DNA from: Rhodoferax ferrireducens
GTDB lineage: Bacteria > Pseudomonadota > Gammaproteobacteria > Burkholderiales > Burkholderiaceae_C
Length of the DNA stretch: 64,000 bases
Reading direction: 5' to 3'
Assembly: GCF_003347515.1 (NCBI RefSeq)
Contig: NZ_QEII01000290.1
Coordinates: 1 to 64,000, forward strand
Part shown: piece after piece, positions 22,016 through 31,501 of the stretch
Position numbering within the stretch: position 1 is the first letter of the stretch
Layout: every line of letters begins with the position of its first letter
The notes under the pieces: model-generated
The model's database searches: none
What the model was told of the DNA's origin: nothing
The model's input: only the letters and a program-made list of their open reading frames with translations
Program-made: the position numbers and the translations under genes

Positions 22016-23422
22016 CTAGGGCAGGTGCTGGCGCGCAACATGCCGTAGCAGGGCCGTCAGCCCCAGCGCCGCCACGGTCAAGCCGACCACCAGCGCAATC
22101 CAGAAACCCTCGGCCGCCAGCGGCTGCGACGGCGCCCAAGGGAGCCACGGCGGCGCCAGACCAAGCACGTAACCCAGCGGTAGCGAAAACACCCAGAACG
22201 CCGTGAGGTGAATCACCATGGGCGCGCGTGTGACCTTGTAGCCGCGAATGGCGCAGCTGGTGGCGACCTGCGTCGCATCCGACAGTTGAAAGACCGCAGC
22301 CCAAAAAAGCAGGTGCGCCGCCAGGGCGGCTACGGCCACGTCGCTGGTGTAGGCCGCTGCAATTTGTTGGTTGAATAGGGCCATGAAGGCGGCAGAAACC
22401 ATCGCAAAAAGCAGGGCCACGGCAATGCCCACCCAGGCGCGAAAGCGTGCCGCCACCGGGTCGCCGGCGCCCAGCGATTGACCGACACGGGTAAGAATGG
22501 CCACGCCCAGACTCAAGGGCACCATGAACACCAGCGATGAAAAATTCAAGGCAATCTGGTGGGCCGCGATCTGGGTGCTGCCAAATTTTGCCACCAGCAG
22601 GGCAATCAGACTGAACGCGCTGGTCTCGGCAAAATAGGTGATGCCGATGGGCAAGCCGAGCTTGAGCAGGGCGCGCATCTGTGGCCAGTGGGGTGGCTCA
22701 TAGCGGTCGAGCGGCCAGGTGCTGCGGTAGGCCTTGGCGCGCTGCATCCACCACAGCAGCGCCAGCAGGTTGAACCACACGCACAGCAGCGTTGACCAGG
22801 CGCAACCCAGGCCGCCCAGACGGGGAAATCCCAGCTTGCCGAACACCAGCAGCCAGTTCACCAGCACATTGAGCATCAGTGCCCCAATGGCAATCACCAT
22901 CAAAGGTTTGGTCTGGTTCAGGCTGGTGCTGTAACCGTAGAGCACGCGGTAGCAGGCAAAAGCGGGCATGGCAAAGCTGGTGACATGCACAAAGTCCTTG
23001 GCCAGATCGCGCACCCGTGGTTCGAGCCCGAGATGATCGAAAACGGCTGTGGACAGGTTGGCGGCCAGGAGGGCGATGAGCCCCACGCCCAGCGCCTTCC
23101 ACAGGCCCTGGCGCACCACATGCGGCACTTGGGTGAACTCGCGCGCGCCCACATGGTGGGCCACGATGGGGCTGATCGACATCATCACCCCCATGAGGGT
23201 GATGATGACCATGTTCCAGATCGAAACACCCAGGGATACACCGGCCAGGTCTTGCGCCGAGGCGTGCCCGGCCATGGCCACGTCCACCACGGCCATCGCC
23301 ACAGTGGCCAGTTGACCGATCAGGATCGGCCAGGCCAGCAGCCACAGGGCGCGGGCTTCAGAACTGACTTGGGCGCGGTCCGGGGTGGAAAGAAGTCGAC
23401 GCAGGGTCGCGGGCGAGGGCAT
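22016..23422 (-). CDS. MATE-family efflux transporter
   Basis: A 468-residue protein with twelve hydrophobic segments in two similar halves. MATE hallmarks are visible: WPILIGQLATVAMAVVDVAM in helix 1, GVMMSISPIVAHHVGA in helix 2, and in the second half LPIGITYFAETSAFSLIALL followed by VPLSLGVAILTRVGQSLGAG. Such exporters use Na+ or H+ gradients to expel cationic drugs and toxic metabolites. The gene starts 12 bp after mutL on the same strand and is probably co-transcribed with it. Confidence 0.92.
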   Translation of the reverse strand: MPSPATLRRLLSTPDRAQVSSEARALWLLAWPILIGQLATVAMAVVDVAMAGHASAQDLAGVSLGVSIWNMVIITLMGVMMSISPIVAHHVGAREFTQVPHVVRQGLWKALGVGLIALLAANLSTAVFDHLGLEPRVRDLAKDFVHVTSFAMPAFACYRVLYGYSTSLNQTKPLMVIAIGALMLNVLVNWLLVFGKLGFPRLGGLGCAWSTLLCVWFNLLALLWWMQRAKAYRSTWPLDRYEPPHWPQMRALLKLGLPIGITYFAETSAFSLIALLVAKFGSTQIAAHQIALNFSSLVFMVPLSLGVAILTRVGQSLGAGDPVAARFRAWVGIAVALLFAMVSAAFMALFNQQIAAAYTSDVAVAALAAHLLFWAAVFQLSDATQVATSCAIRGYKVTRAPMVIHLTAFWVFSLPLGYVLGLAPPWLPWAPSQPLAAEGFWIALVVGLTVAALGLTALLRHVARQHLP

Positions 23423-23434
23423 TGGCTAAGGCGC

Positions 23435-25480
23435 TCAACGTCCGCGCAAAAACAAGGCGTCCAGCTCTTTGATGCTGACTTGTCGCCAGGTCGGGCGTCC
23501 GTGGTTGCACTGGTCGGAGCGGTCCGTGGCTTCCATCTGACGCAGCAGCGCATTCATTTCCTCCACGGTCAGGCGGCGGTTGGCGCGCACCGCGCCGTGG
23601 CAGGCCATGGTGGACAGCAACTCGTTTTGGGCGCGCTGTATCACGGTACTGGCGTCATGCTGCGCCAACTCCGCCAGCACGCCTCTGGCCAGCTCGGCGG
23701 CGTCGCCCTGGGCCAGGGTGGTCGGCACGGCCCGCACTGCCAGGGTTTTGGGCGAAAACGGGGTGATTTCCAGACCCAGGGTTCTGAGTGTCTCAGCATG
23801 GGCTTCGGCGGTGGCCACTTCGGTAGGCGTGGCGGCGAAGGTGGCGGGGATCAGCAGCGGCTGACTCGCCAAGGCGGGCACGGCCTGAGCTGAACCCGAG
23901 GCGCCGGCCGCGTTCTGGACCAGCAGCTGCGCCTTGAGTCGCTCGTAGACGATGCGCTCGTGCGCGGCATGCATGTCCACGATGATGAGGCCATGGGTGT
24001 TTTCCGCCAGGATGTAAATGCCTTGCAACTGGGCCAGGGCGCGGCCCAGGGGCCAGTCGCCGGCTGGCAGAGGCGCGGGCAGCCCCGCCGTGGGGGCGCG
24101 GGTGTTGCTCTGGTCAGGGCCGGCACTGGCCCACACGCCAGCCGACTGCGCTGGATTTGCGCCCACCGGTGTCTGTGCCGGCTCACCTTTGTGCCACAGC
24201 ATGGCCAGGTCGCTGACCCTGTGCCCGTCTGTTGCTTCAAAATTGATAGCTGGTTGCGCAGAGTACATGGGGGCTAGAGGCCTATTTGACTCATAAATCC
24301 CCGGTGTTGCGGCATTTGGCAGGGCGGGGGGACTTGTCCCCTCCGTTTGCCCGCTGGACGTGCCGGCCAGCGCGGCGGCAGCGGCACGCGGTGCGGCCAG
24401 CGCATCCTCTACCGCGTGGCGCACGGCCTGGTGCACTTCGCGGCTGTCCCGAAAGCGTACTTCGATCTTGGTTGGGTGTACGTTCACGTCCACGCGCGTC
24501 GGGTCGATCTCGACGTACAGCGCATAGACCGGCTGGCGGTGGCCGTGCAGCACGTCTTCGTAGGCGCTGCGGGCACCGTGCGTGAGCACCTTTTCGCGCA
24601 CAAAGCGGCCGTTGACGTAGCAGAACTGCTGGTCGGCCCGCGAGCGCGCCGCGTCGGGAATGCCGGCGCGGCCCCACACCCGCACGGTGGGCGCCGTCTG
24701 CAAATGGCTGTTGGCGCTGGTGCGGAAGTCCACCCGCACCGAGCGTTCAACAAAGTCGGGACCCAGCACATCGGCCAGGCGCTGATCCAGCAGGGCTGCG
24801 GCATGCTCGCGACTGGCTCCTGTCGCGTCATTCGGGTCGGAGTCGTCCTGACCCTGGCAGCGGCGCCATTGCTCCACCAGCCGGCCTTCATGCCAGATGG
24901 CGAAGCCCACGTCGGGCCGCGCCAGCGCGTGGCGGCGCACGGCCTCCACGCAGTGCGCCAGCTCGGTGGCGTCGGTTTTCAGGAATTTGCGCCGTGCCGG
25001 GGTGCTGAAGAACAGCTCCTTGACTTCGACCGTGGTGCCGGTGCTGCGCGCCACGGGTTTGAGCTCGCCGGTGCGCCCATCCAGAAAAAATGCACTGCTT
25101 TGGCCTGTAGCCCTTGACAATATTGCGCAGTCAGCTATCGAGTTAATAGCGGCCAGGGCTTCGCCGCGAAAGCCCATAGTGCCCACCGACTCCAGGTCGT
25201 GCAGGCTGCTGATCTTGCTGGTGGCGTGGCGTTTCAGTGCAATCGGCAGTTCTTCACGCAGAATTCCCGCGCCATCGTCCTCCACCGAAATCAGCCGCAC
25301 CCCGCCAGCCAGCAGGCGCACGGTCACCTGGCTGGCGCCGGCGTCCAGCGCGTTGTCCACCAATTCACGCACCACCGAGGCCGGGCGCTCCACCACCTCA
25401 CCGGCGGCAATCTGGCTGATCAGCTCGTCGGGCAGTTCGCGGATAGGCCGACGGGGGGAGGGGGATAGGGCAGTGTTCAC
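23435..25480 (-). CDS. mutL: DNA mismatch repair protein MutL (endonuclease type)
   Basis: A 681-residue protein from the GTG at 25480; the longer frame would run into the divergent dedA start. The N-terminal GHKL ATPase has IAAGEVVERPASVVRELVDN, DDGAGI and TMGFRGEALAAI. A Pro/Ala-rich linker spans about 355-490. The C-terminal domain has DMHAAHERIVYE, matching the DQHA-X2-E-X4-E endonuclease motif, together with ACHGAVRAN and CNHGRPTW. MutL here should therefore nick DNA itself, consistent with organisms lacking MutH. Confidence 0.95.
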   Translation of the reverse strand: MNTALSPSPRRPIRELPDELISQIAAGEVVERPASVVRELVDNALDAGASQVTVRLLAGGVRLISVEDDGAGILREELPIALKRHATSKISSLHDLESVGTMGFRGEALAAINSIADCAILSRATGQSSAFFLDGRTGELKPVARSTGTTVEVKELFFSTPARRKFLKTDATELAHCVEAVRRHALARPDVGFAIWHEGRLVEQWRRCQGQDDSDPNDATGASREHAAALLDQRLADVLGPDFVERSVRVDFRTSANSHLQTAPTVRVWGRAGIPDAARSRADQQFCYVNGRFVREKVLTHGARSAYEDVLHGHRQPVYALYVEIDPTRVDVNVHPTKIEVRFRDSREVHQAVRHAVEDALAAPRAAAAALAGTSSGQTEGTSPPALPNAATPGIYESNRPLAPMYSAQPAINFEATDGHRVSDLAMLWHKGEPAQTPVGANPAQSAGVWASAGPDQSNTRAPTAGLPAPLPAGDWPLGRALAQLQGIYILAENTHGLIIVDMHAAHERIVYERLKAQLLVQNAAGASGSAQAVPALASQPLLIPATFAATPTEVATAEAHAETLRTLGLEITPFSPKTLAVRAVPTTLAQGDAAELARGVLAELAQHDASTVIQRAQNELLSTMACHGAVRANRRLTVEEMNALLRQMEATDRSDQCNHGRPTWRQVSIKELDALFLRGR

Positions 25481-25517
25481 AGGGATGCATTTTAGGTGGC
25501 GGGGATAATCCATCCCC

Positions 25518-26165
25518 ATGGAAATCATTAGCTATCTCTTCGACTTCATTCTCCATGTAGACAAGCATCTGGAGGCGTTCGTGCAAAGCTACGGCCTGTG
25601 GGTCTATGCCTTGCTGTTTTTGATCATTTTTGTGGAAACCGGTGTCGTGGTGATGCCGTTTCTGCCGGGCGATTCACTGCTGTTTGTGGTGGGCGCCATG
25701 TGCGGGGTGGGATTGATGGACTACACACTGTCGGTGGGCCTGTTGCTGGTGGCAGCCGTGCTGGGCAACCAGTCCAACTACGCCATAGGCCGTTACTTTG
25801 GTCCCCGTGTCTTCAAGTGGGAAGACTCGCGCTTGTTTAATAAAGCCGCCTTCAACCGCGCGCATGATTTTTACGAACGCTACGGCGGCATCACCATCGT
25901 GGCCGCGCGTTTTATGCCTTTTGTCCGCACGTTTGCGCCCTTTGTGGCCGGTGTAGCGAAGATGAGCCGGGGCAAGTTCACTTTTTTTGACGTGACCGGT
26001 GGCGCGTTGTGGGTGGTGGGCATCATCACCGTAGGCTATTTCTTCGGCAACTTCCCGTTTGTGAAGGCGCATCTGGACAAAATCATCTGGGCCCTGATTC
26101 TGATTCCCGGCGTGGTGATCATGTTTGGCGCCTGGAAGTCGCGCCGCAAGCCCGTACAGGTTTGA
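25518..26165 (+). CDS. DedA-family membrane protein (VTT domain)
   Basis: A 215-residue inner-membrane protein. DedA signatures are present: FVETGVVVMPFLPGDSLLFV and ARFMPFVRTFAPFVAGVAKM, with GxxxAxRFxPFVR. DedA proteins are implicated in undecaprenyl-phosphate or lipid recycling and proton-motive-force maintenance. About five membrane helices. It is divergent from mutL with a short shared promoter region. Confidence 0.92.
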   Translation: MEIISYLFDFILHVDKHLEAFVQSYGLWVYALLFLIIFVETGVVVMPFLPGDSLLFVVGAMCGVGLMDYTLSVGLLLVAAVLGNQSNYAIGRYFGPRVFKWEDSRLFNKAAFNRAHDFYERYGGITIVAARFMPFVRTFAPFVAGVAKMSRGKFTFFDVTGGALWVVGIITVGYFFGNFPFVKAHLDKIIWALILIPGVVIMFGAWKSRRKPVQV

Positions 26166-26300
26166 CGGCGCCTGCAGGAAAGGGCTGCAGCGCGACGTAC
26201 TTCGTTCGTAACCGGCACTAGCGTTTTCCCTGTTGTTTAATTAAATCAATATGATTTAATTTACCATCGTGCAGTCGCGCGAAGAACAGAAAAAACGCTG

Positions 26301-27899
26301 ATGAAACTCAATAATCTTCGAATCTCCACCCGCCTGGCATGGGGCGCCGCCGGCCTGATTGCCATGGTGGCCCTGGTCGCGTTATTTGGCGTTTATATCG
26401 CCAGGGACAGCAACCGCTCCATTCAAACCATTTACAACGATCGCCTGGTTCCTCTGGCACAGCTGAAGAACATAGCCGACATCTACAAGTCTGATGTTCT
26501 TGATGGAGCTAACAAGGTGGCGCAGGGATCGCTGGACGCCAAAAATGCGTCGACGCAACTGACCAGCGGGCTCGCCACCGCTGAGGATAGCTGGACGCAC
26601 TACAGCCAGGCAACTCGTTCAGATGAAGAGAAACAAAACATCGCCGTCGCCAACGAGCTCATGGCCAAGGCCAGGCCCGCCTTGTTGGAGCTGAGTGCCT
26701 CGTTGCAAAAAGGCGACCGGCTGAAGACGACTTTGGTGGTTCTGGATCTGGACGCCCCCTTGAATGCCCTGGACAAGGTCTTGAACAAGTTGATGCTGCT
26801 TCAGCTTGGAGCCGTCAAAGTTGAATACAGCCGCGCGGACAGCCGGTACCAGGACAGCATTACGGTGTTCGGCGCCATTGTGCTGGCCGCTTTGGTGATG
26901 GGGTGCCTGGCGGCTTGGTTCATGATCCGGGCCATTACCGCCCCAATCAACCAGGCGGTCACCATTGCACGCCATGTGGCCGGCGGGGACCTGACCCAGC
27001 ACATCGACAGCGCGGGTCGCAGTGAGACGGCCCTGATGCTTGCGGCCCTGAAGGACATGCAGACCAGTCTGGTCGACGTGGTGTTCACCGTGCGTGCGGG
27101 CTCTGAAGGCGTGGCCACGGCCAGCTCCGAGATTGCCCAGGGTAACCATGATCTTTCCGCCCGCACCGAACAACAGGCCAGCGCCCTGGAGCAAACGGCG
27201 GCGTCCATGGAGGAACTCAGTGACAACGTCAAACACAACGCCGAGAACGCCCGCCGGGCCAATCAGCTGGCCATGACGGCGTCGACGGTTGCTATTCAGG
27301 GCGGTGAAGTCGTTGGCGAAGTGGTGGAGACCATGAAGCGCATCAACGAGTCTTCGCGGCAGATTTCCGACATCATCAGCGTCATTGACGGAATATCCTT
27401 TCAGACCAACATCCTGGCCCTGAACGCGGCGGTGGAAGCGGCCCGGGCGGGTGAGCAGGGCCGCGGCTTTGCCGTCGTGGCCAGTGAAGTCCGCAGCCTG
27501 GCGCAACGCAGTGCCACGGCCGCCAAAGAGATCAAGAACCTGATTGACGCGAGCGTGCAACGGGTAGAGCAAGGCAATACCCTGGTCGACCGCGCCCGGA
27601 CCACCATGACCGAAGTGGTCGATGCGATCCAGCGCGTGACGCTCATCATGGGGGAAATCAGTGCCTCCAGCCATGAACAGGCCTCGGGCGTTGCACAGGT
27701 GGTTGAGGCCATTGCGCAGATAGACGAGGCGACGCAGAAGAACGCGGCCCTGGTGGAGCAAATGGCCGCCGCCGCATCGGGCTTGAAGAGCCTGGCCAAC
27801 GAGCAGGTGCAGGCGGTCGCTGTCTTCAAGCTGGGGGCCGATCATCCCCGTGCGGCACCGGCACCTGCACGCATCACGGCCATCGGTCTGACGCGTTAA
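26301..27899 (+). CDS. methyl-accepting chemotaxis protein
   Basis: A 532-residue chemoreceptor: first membrane helix (about 11-31), periplasmic four-helix-bundle domain (to about 185), second helix (about 190-210), HAMP domain ([20 protein letters not shown]), then the signalling coiled coil with the conserved tip [20 protein letters not shown] and [14 protein letters not shown]. Methylation helices flank it. It lacks the C-terminal xWxxF tail that tethers CheR/CheB in some receptors. AT-rich promoter DNA lies upstream (about 26230-26265). Ligand unknown. It converges on the ROK regulator gene. Confidence 0.94.
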   Translation: MKLNNLRISTRLAWGAAGLIAMVALVALFGVYIARDSNRSIQTIYNDRLVPLAQLKNIADIYKSDVLDGANKVAQGSLDAKNASTQLTSGLATAEDSWTHYSQATRSDEEKQNIAVANELMAKARPALLELSASLQKGDRLKTTLVVLDLDAPLNALDKVLNKLMLLQLGAVKVEYSRADSRYQDSITVFGAIVLAALVMGCLAAWFMIRAITAPINQAVTIARHVAGGDLTQHIDSAGRSETALMLAALKDMQTSLVDVVFTVRAGSEGVATASSEIAQGNHDLSARTEQQASALEQTAASMEELSDNVKHNAENARRANQLAMTASTVAIQGGEVVGEVVETMKRINESSRQISDIISVIDGISFQTNILALNAAVEAARAGEQGRGFAVVASEVRSLAQRSATAAKEIKNLIDASVQRVEQGNTLVDRARTTMTEVVDAIQRVTLIMGEISASSHEQASGVAQVVEAIAQIDEATQKNAALVEQMAAAASGLKSLANEQVQAVAVFKLGADHPRAAPAPARITAIGLTR

Positions 27900-27928
27900 T
27901 CGCCTGTCACGCGTCGGCCAAGCGCCTG

Positions 27929-29158
27929 CTAAGCGCCAACTTTCAGAAACAAATCCTGGTCCGGTGCAAAGTTGGCATGCAAGGGCAAGAGTGCACCGCC
28001 GAGCGCGCCGGCGTCCGGGCCGACATTGCCCGCAATGACGGTGGCCGGCCACAGCCCTTCCCAGTTGTAGCGTTGCAGGGCCTCATTCGTGTGTTCAATA
28101 ACCCGGCTCAGCAGCGGCCGGCAAAACGAGCCGTCGATCACCACTGCGTCGATGTCCAGAAAAGCCGTTCCAGTCACGACGCAGTGCGCCAGTGCGTTGG
28201 CCGCATGGGCGACCCAGGCGCTGGTTTCAAGCTCGAACGGGGCTGACAGGGCGCGCTCATCGTAGGCGGCAGTGGGGTCCAGCCCCTGGGCGATGAAGCG
28301 TTGCTCCAGTTCCCACAAGGAGGCCTGGCTGATGAGTTGTTCAGGCGGCGTTGCGCCCTGGGTCATGGACGTGGGCAGCGAGGCGACGGCACCGGCGTTG
28401 CCGTGGAGCCCGAAGTGCAGGTGCGAGTTGAGCACCAACCCGCCGCCGACAAAGGTGTCGACAAACAAATACAAAAAACTTTTCAGATCGCGCCCGCGCC
28501 CCGTGACCAGTTCTGCCACACAGGCCGCCGCAGTGTCCTTGGCAAAGCTCACCGGCGCATCCGTCATGGCCTGCACCTGCGCACCCAGGTCGATCTGGTT
28601 CCACTGGTCCGACTGCGTCTCTGACAGGCCCAGCATCTTGTGCCAGCCGCCCATCAGAAAGGGCGCCGCCACGCCCACGCCGACCAGGCGCGCGCTCAAG
28701 GCGCCGAGTTCATCCCGCATGGCATTCATGCGCTGGCCAATGGCGGGCAGCAGCGTATTGGCGTCAGGAAATGCGTAGTCGAGGGTCTGGCGTTGCCGCA
28801 CCCGCCCGGTGAAATCGACCAGCAGCCATTCCGCGCTGCGGCGGCCGATCTTGATGCCCATGGAAAAGGCGCCATCCGGATTGAGCGCCATGGGGACTGA
28901 CGGCTGGCCGATGCGCCCGCGCACCCGGTCATGCCGGATCAAGAGTTCATCCTCTTCCAGCCGGGTGGTGATCAGGCCAATGGTTTGCGCAGTCAGCCGG
29001 GTCAGGCGGGCCAGATCGGCCTTGGGCAGGCTGCCGTTCAGGCGGATGGCCTGCAGCACCACGCGTTCGTTGAAGGCCCGCATGCCCACGTGGTTGGAGC
29101 CACGGGGCCGGAGCAGTTTGGGGGAATCGGCGGTGAGAGCGGTGCTGCGGGGTGTCAT
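27929..29158 (-). CDS. ROK-family transcriptional regulator (NagC/XylR type)
   Basis: A 409-residue protein. The N-terminal winged helix (RAFNERVVLQAIRLNGSLPK, ADLARLTRLTAQTIGLITTR) binds DNA. The remainder is a ROK sugar-binding fold, with VGVGVAAPF, FLYLFVDTFVGGGLVLN and HGNAGAVASLP. Members are repressors relieved by a sugar or sugar phosphate. Its start overlaps the stop of the RbsD/FucU gene (ATGA), placing it in the sugar-uptake operon, which it probably controls, as FrcR does in Sinorhizobium. Confidence 0.9.
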   Translation of the reverse strand: MTPRSTALTADSPKLLRPRGSNHVGMRAFNERVVLQAIRLNGSLPKADLARLTRLTAQTIGLITTRLEEDELLIRHDRVRGRIGQPSVPMALNPDGAFSMGIKIGRRSAEWLLVDFTGRVRQRQTLDYAFPDANTLLPAIGQRMNAMRDELGALSARLVGVGVAAPFLMGGWHKMLGLSETQSDQWNQIDLGAQVQAMTDAPVSFAKDTAAACVAELVTGRGRDLKSFLYLFVDTFVGGGLVLNSHLHFGLHGNAGAVASLPTSMTQGATPPEQLISQASLWELEQRFIAQGLDPTAAYDERALSAPFELETSAWVAHAANALAHCVVTGTAFLDIDAVVIDGSFCRPLLSRVIEHTNEALQRYNWEGLWPATVIAGNVGPDAGALGGALLPLHANFAPDQDLFLKVGA

Positions 29159-29607
29159 GGACGTAGATTTTCGCCGATGACACCTTTGCGCAGAATAAAG
29201 TTGCCGAACGGCTGGCGTTCGCCGGTGAGGACGATGGCGTAGGCCGCCCGTGCCCGGTCGTAAAAGATGAAGCGCTCGACCGCTTCGGGGCTTTGGCCGG
29301 GCAGCAGTTCAGGTGTCAGGATGCTTAAAACATCACGCTGCAGTTCGGACCGGTAAGGGCTTTGCGTGCCGCTGACCTGCATGAACGCGACCGGATGATC
29401 CACATCGGCGGCCAAGGGCAGCACCGAGCTGACGGCCTGCACCGCCTGCGCCATGGAGCTGCCAGGCAGGCGCAGCACGGGTTTGCCGGCGGCGATGCTC
29501 ATGGCGGTGAAGTTGGCATCCGCCAGCACCAGCGCGTCATCGTGGCCCATCTCCATGAGCAGCTTGAGCAGCTCCGGGGTGAGCAGGGGGTTGATTCCTT
29601 TAAGCAT
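29155..29607 (-). CDS. RbsD/FucU-family sugar mutarotase
   Basis: A 150-residue protein: MLKGINPLLTPELLKLLMEM followed by GHDDALVLADANF, the family's active-site region, and the C-terminal FIFYDRARAAYAIVLTGERQ, with the conserved aromatic/acidic pair. RbsD and FucU interconvert the anomers of ribose, fucose and related sugars in the cytoplasm, supplying the form used by the kinase. The gene is 44 bp after the ATPase gene of the sugar ABC transporter and overlaps the ROK regulator. Confidence 0.9.
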   Translation of the reverse strand: MLKGINPLLTPELLKLLMEMGHDDALVLADANFTAMSIAAGKPVLRLPGSSMAQAVQAVSSVLPLAADVDHPVAFMQVSGTQSPYRSELQRDVLSILTPELLPGQSPEAVERFIFYDRARAAYAIVLTGERQPFGNFILRKGVIGENLRP

Positions 29608-29651
29608 ATGAATAGTTGTTAAGGCTTGGCGTGACAGTTAGGGCGTTGTGT

Positions 29652-30473
29652 CTAGGCATGGGCGTCTTCGGGCAACTCGTCCACGGTCTTGGCGCCGGTC
29701 ATCACCGCCACGGTGTCGCTCATGCTGATGGTCTTGGGGTTGACCACGGCCGCACGTTTGCCCAGACGCTGGATATGGATGCGGTCGGCAATCTCGAATA
29801 CGTGCGGCATGTTGTGGCTGATCAAGATCACCGGCAGGCCCTTGTCGCGCACCCGGCGAATCAGCTCCAGCACCATATTGCCTTCCTTGACGCCCAACGC
29901 TGCGGTGGGCTCGTCCAGAATCACGACGTGCTGAGCGAAGGCCGCCGCACGCGCCACGGCCACGCACTGGCGCTGACCGCCCGACAGTGTTTCTACCGCC
30001 TGGGTCATGGACCGAATCCCCACTTTCAGCTCGGCCATGCGGCTGATGGCCTGTTCCAGCATGCGTTTTTTGTCCAGCAGGCGAAACAGCTGACCGAATG
30101 CCCCCGGCTTGATCAGCTCGCGACCCAAGAACAGGTTTTCTGTGATGCTCATGGCGGGCGCGACGGCCAGGTCCTGGTAGACCGTTTCAATGCCTTTGCG
30201 CCGCGCGTCGATCGGTGACTTGAAGTGCACCAGCTGGCCATCCAGCAGCAACTCGCCTTCGTCAGGCACCGTCGCGCCCGAGAGGGCCTTGATGAGCGAG
30301 GATTTGCCGGCGCCGTTGTCGCCAATCACCGCCAGAATCTCCCCGGCCCGCAGCTCAAAGTCGGTGCCATCCAGCGCGGTCACCTGACCGTAACGTTTGA
30401 TGATGCCCTTGGCCTGCATGACGAGCGGCGACGAGGCATTGGGTGGCGCGTGGTGTGCAGTTTCGGCGTTCAT
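29652..30473 (-). CDS. frcA: sugar ABC transporter ATP-binding protein, FrcA-like
   Basis: A 273-residue single-NBD ATPase: Walker A GDNGAGKSSL, signature LSGGQRQ, Walker B HVVILDEPTAALG, switch His in LISHNMP. Most sugar transporters of this class (RbsA, XylG) have two fused NBDs; the single-domain form of about 260 residues is typical of FrcA. Its ATG overlaps the stop of the permease gene by one base. It acts at the inner face of the membrane with FrcC. Confidence 0.9.
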   Translation of the reverse strand: MNAETAHHAPPNASSPLVMQAKGIIKRYGQVTALDGTDFELRAGEILAVIGDNGAGKSSLIKALSGATVPDEGELLLDGQLVHFKSPIDARRKGIETVYQDLAVAPAMSITENLFLGRELIKPGAFGQLFRLLDKKRMLEQAISRMAELKVGIRSMTQAVETLSGGQRQCVAVARAAAFAQHVVILDEPTAALGVKEGNMVLELIRRVRDKGLPVILISHNMPHVFEIADRIHIQRLGKRAAVVNPKTISMSDTVAVMTGAKTVDELPEDAHA

Positions 30474-31429
30474 TAACGGGCTCCTTTGCGAGACATCTGA
30501 TCGGCAGCGACGGCCAGAATGACCAGAATGCCGGTGATCAAGGTTTGATAAACGGAGGCCACGCCCATCAAGGTGAGGCCATTGCGGAATACGCCCACAA
30601 TCACCGCCCCGACCAGCGAGCCCAGAATAATGCCGCGCCCGCCGAACAGGCTGGTGCCGCCCAGCACCACGGCCGTGATGGCGTCCAGGTTTTCGGTTTG
30701 CCCTGCATTCGGGTCACCCACGCCGGTGCGGGCCACCGACAACAAGGCCGCGATGCCGTAGAAAAAGCCGGCCAGGGCGTAAACCGTGACCAGCACGCGG
30801 TCCACGCGAATACCGGTCAGACGGGCGGCCTCGGGGGCATTGCCCACGGCGTAAAGATGGCGACCGGGTGCCGTATCACGCAGCAGGCGCCAGGCGACGA
30901 TGTACAGCACCAGCATGGTGACGGTGCCCAGGCTGACTTCGGTGGAGCCGAAGCCGAAGGTGTTCCCCAGAAAAGTCAGTTCACCCGGCAGGTTGGGAAT
31001 GATTTGCGCCTGGGAGTAAAGCTGCGTGATTGCAAAAGCAATGTTCAGGGTGCCCAGGGTCACGATGAAGGGCGGTAGCTTGAAGCGCGTCACCAGCAAG
31101 CCGTTGATCAGACCGAAGCCGGTGGTGACCGCCAGGCCGCACAGAATGGCCACGTAGGGGTCGATGCCGTAGTTCACGGCAAATTTGGTCATGACCACGC
31201 CGCCCAGTGCCATCACCATGCCGCACGACAAATCAATGCCGGCAGTCAAAATAATCAGGGTTTGCCCAATCGCCAGCACGCCCACCACCATGACTTGCTG
31301 AAGGACCAGCGACAGGTTCTGAGCCGTCAAAAAGCGGGTTGACTGGGTTGCAAAGAAGATGCAGGTGACCAGCAAGGCCAGCCACGGGCCGAGGACCCCC
31401 CATGGGATGTTGCGTGCAGAGGATTTCAT
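30473..31429 (-). CDS. frcC: sugar ABC transporter permease, FrcC-like
   Basis: A 318-residue membrane protein of the RbsC/FrcC family with eight to ten helices. Landmarks are GQTLIILTAGIDLSCGMVMA, PFIVTLGTLNIAFAI, GNAPEAARLTGIRV (the coupling loop toward the ATPase) and AVVLGGTSLFGGRGIILGSL. It starts downstream of an attenuator-like terminator that follows the binding-protein gene, so it is expressed less than that gene. Confidence 0.92.
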   Translation of the reverse strand: MKSSARNIPWGVLGPWLALLVTCIFFATQSTRFLTAQNLSLVLQQVMVVGVLAIGQTLIILTAGIDLSCGMVMALGGVVMTKFAVNYGIDPYVAILCGLAVTTGFGLINGLLVTRFKLPPFIVTLGTLNIAFAITQLYSQAQIIPNLPGELTFLGNTFGFGSTEVSLGTVTMLVLYIVAWRLLRDTAPGRHLYAVGNAPEAARLTGIRVDRVLVTVYALAGFFYGIAALLSVARTGVGDPNAGQTENLDAITAVVLGGTSLFGGRGIILGSLVGAVIVGVFRNGLTLMGVASVYQTLITGILVILAVAADQMSRKGAR

Positions 31430-31449
31430 ATTAGAAGCCTAATAAGTTT

Positions 31450-31478
31450 AAAAAAAGAGGCGCGTCCGAGCGCGCCTC
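31450..31478 (-). terminator. attenuator-type terminator between frcB-like and frcC-like genes
   Basis: On the minus strand: GAGGCGCG, loop CTCGGA, CGCGCCTC, then seven T. A perfect 8-bp GC-rich stem, 23 bp after the binding-protein stop codon. Partial read-through would give excess binding protein over membrane components. Confidence 0.85.
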
Positions 31479-31501
31479 AGGGGCTAGCCTTGGCTATGTG
31501 A

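Noticed and set aside
26619-28052. 477-codon minus-strand frame
   Set aside because: Antisense of the chemoreceptor gene; the sequence is His/Gly/Arg-rich shadow with no domains.
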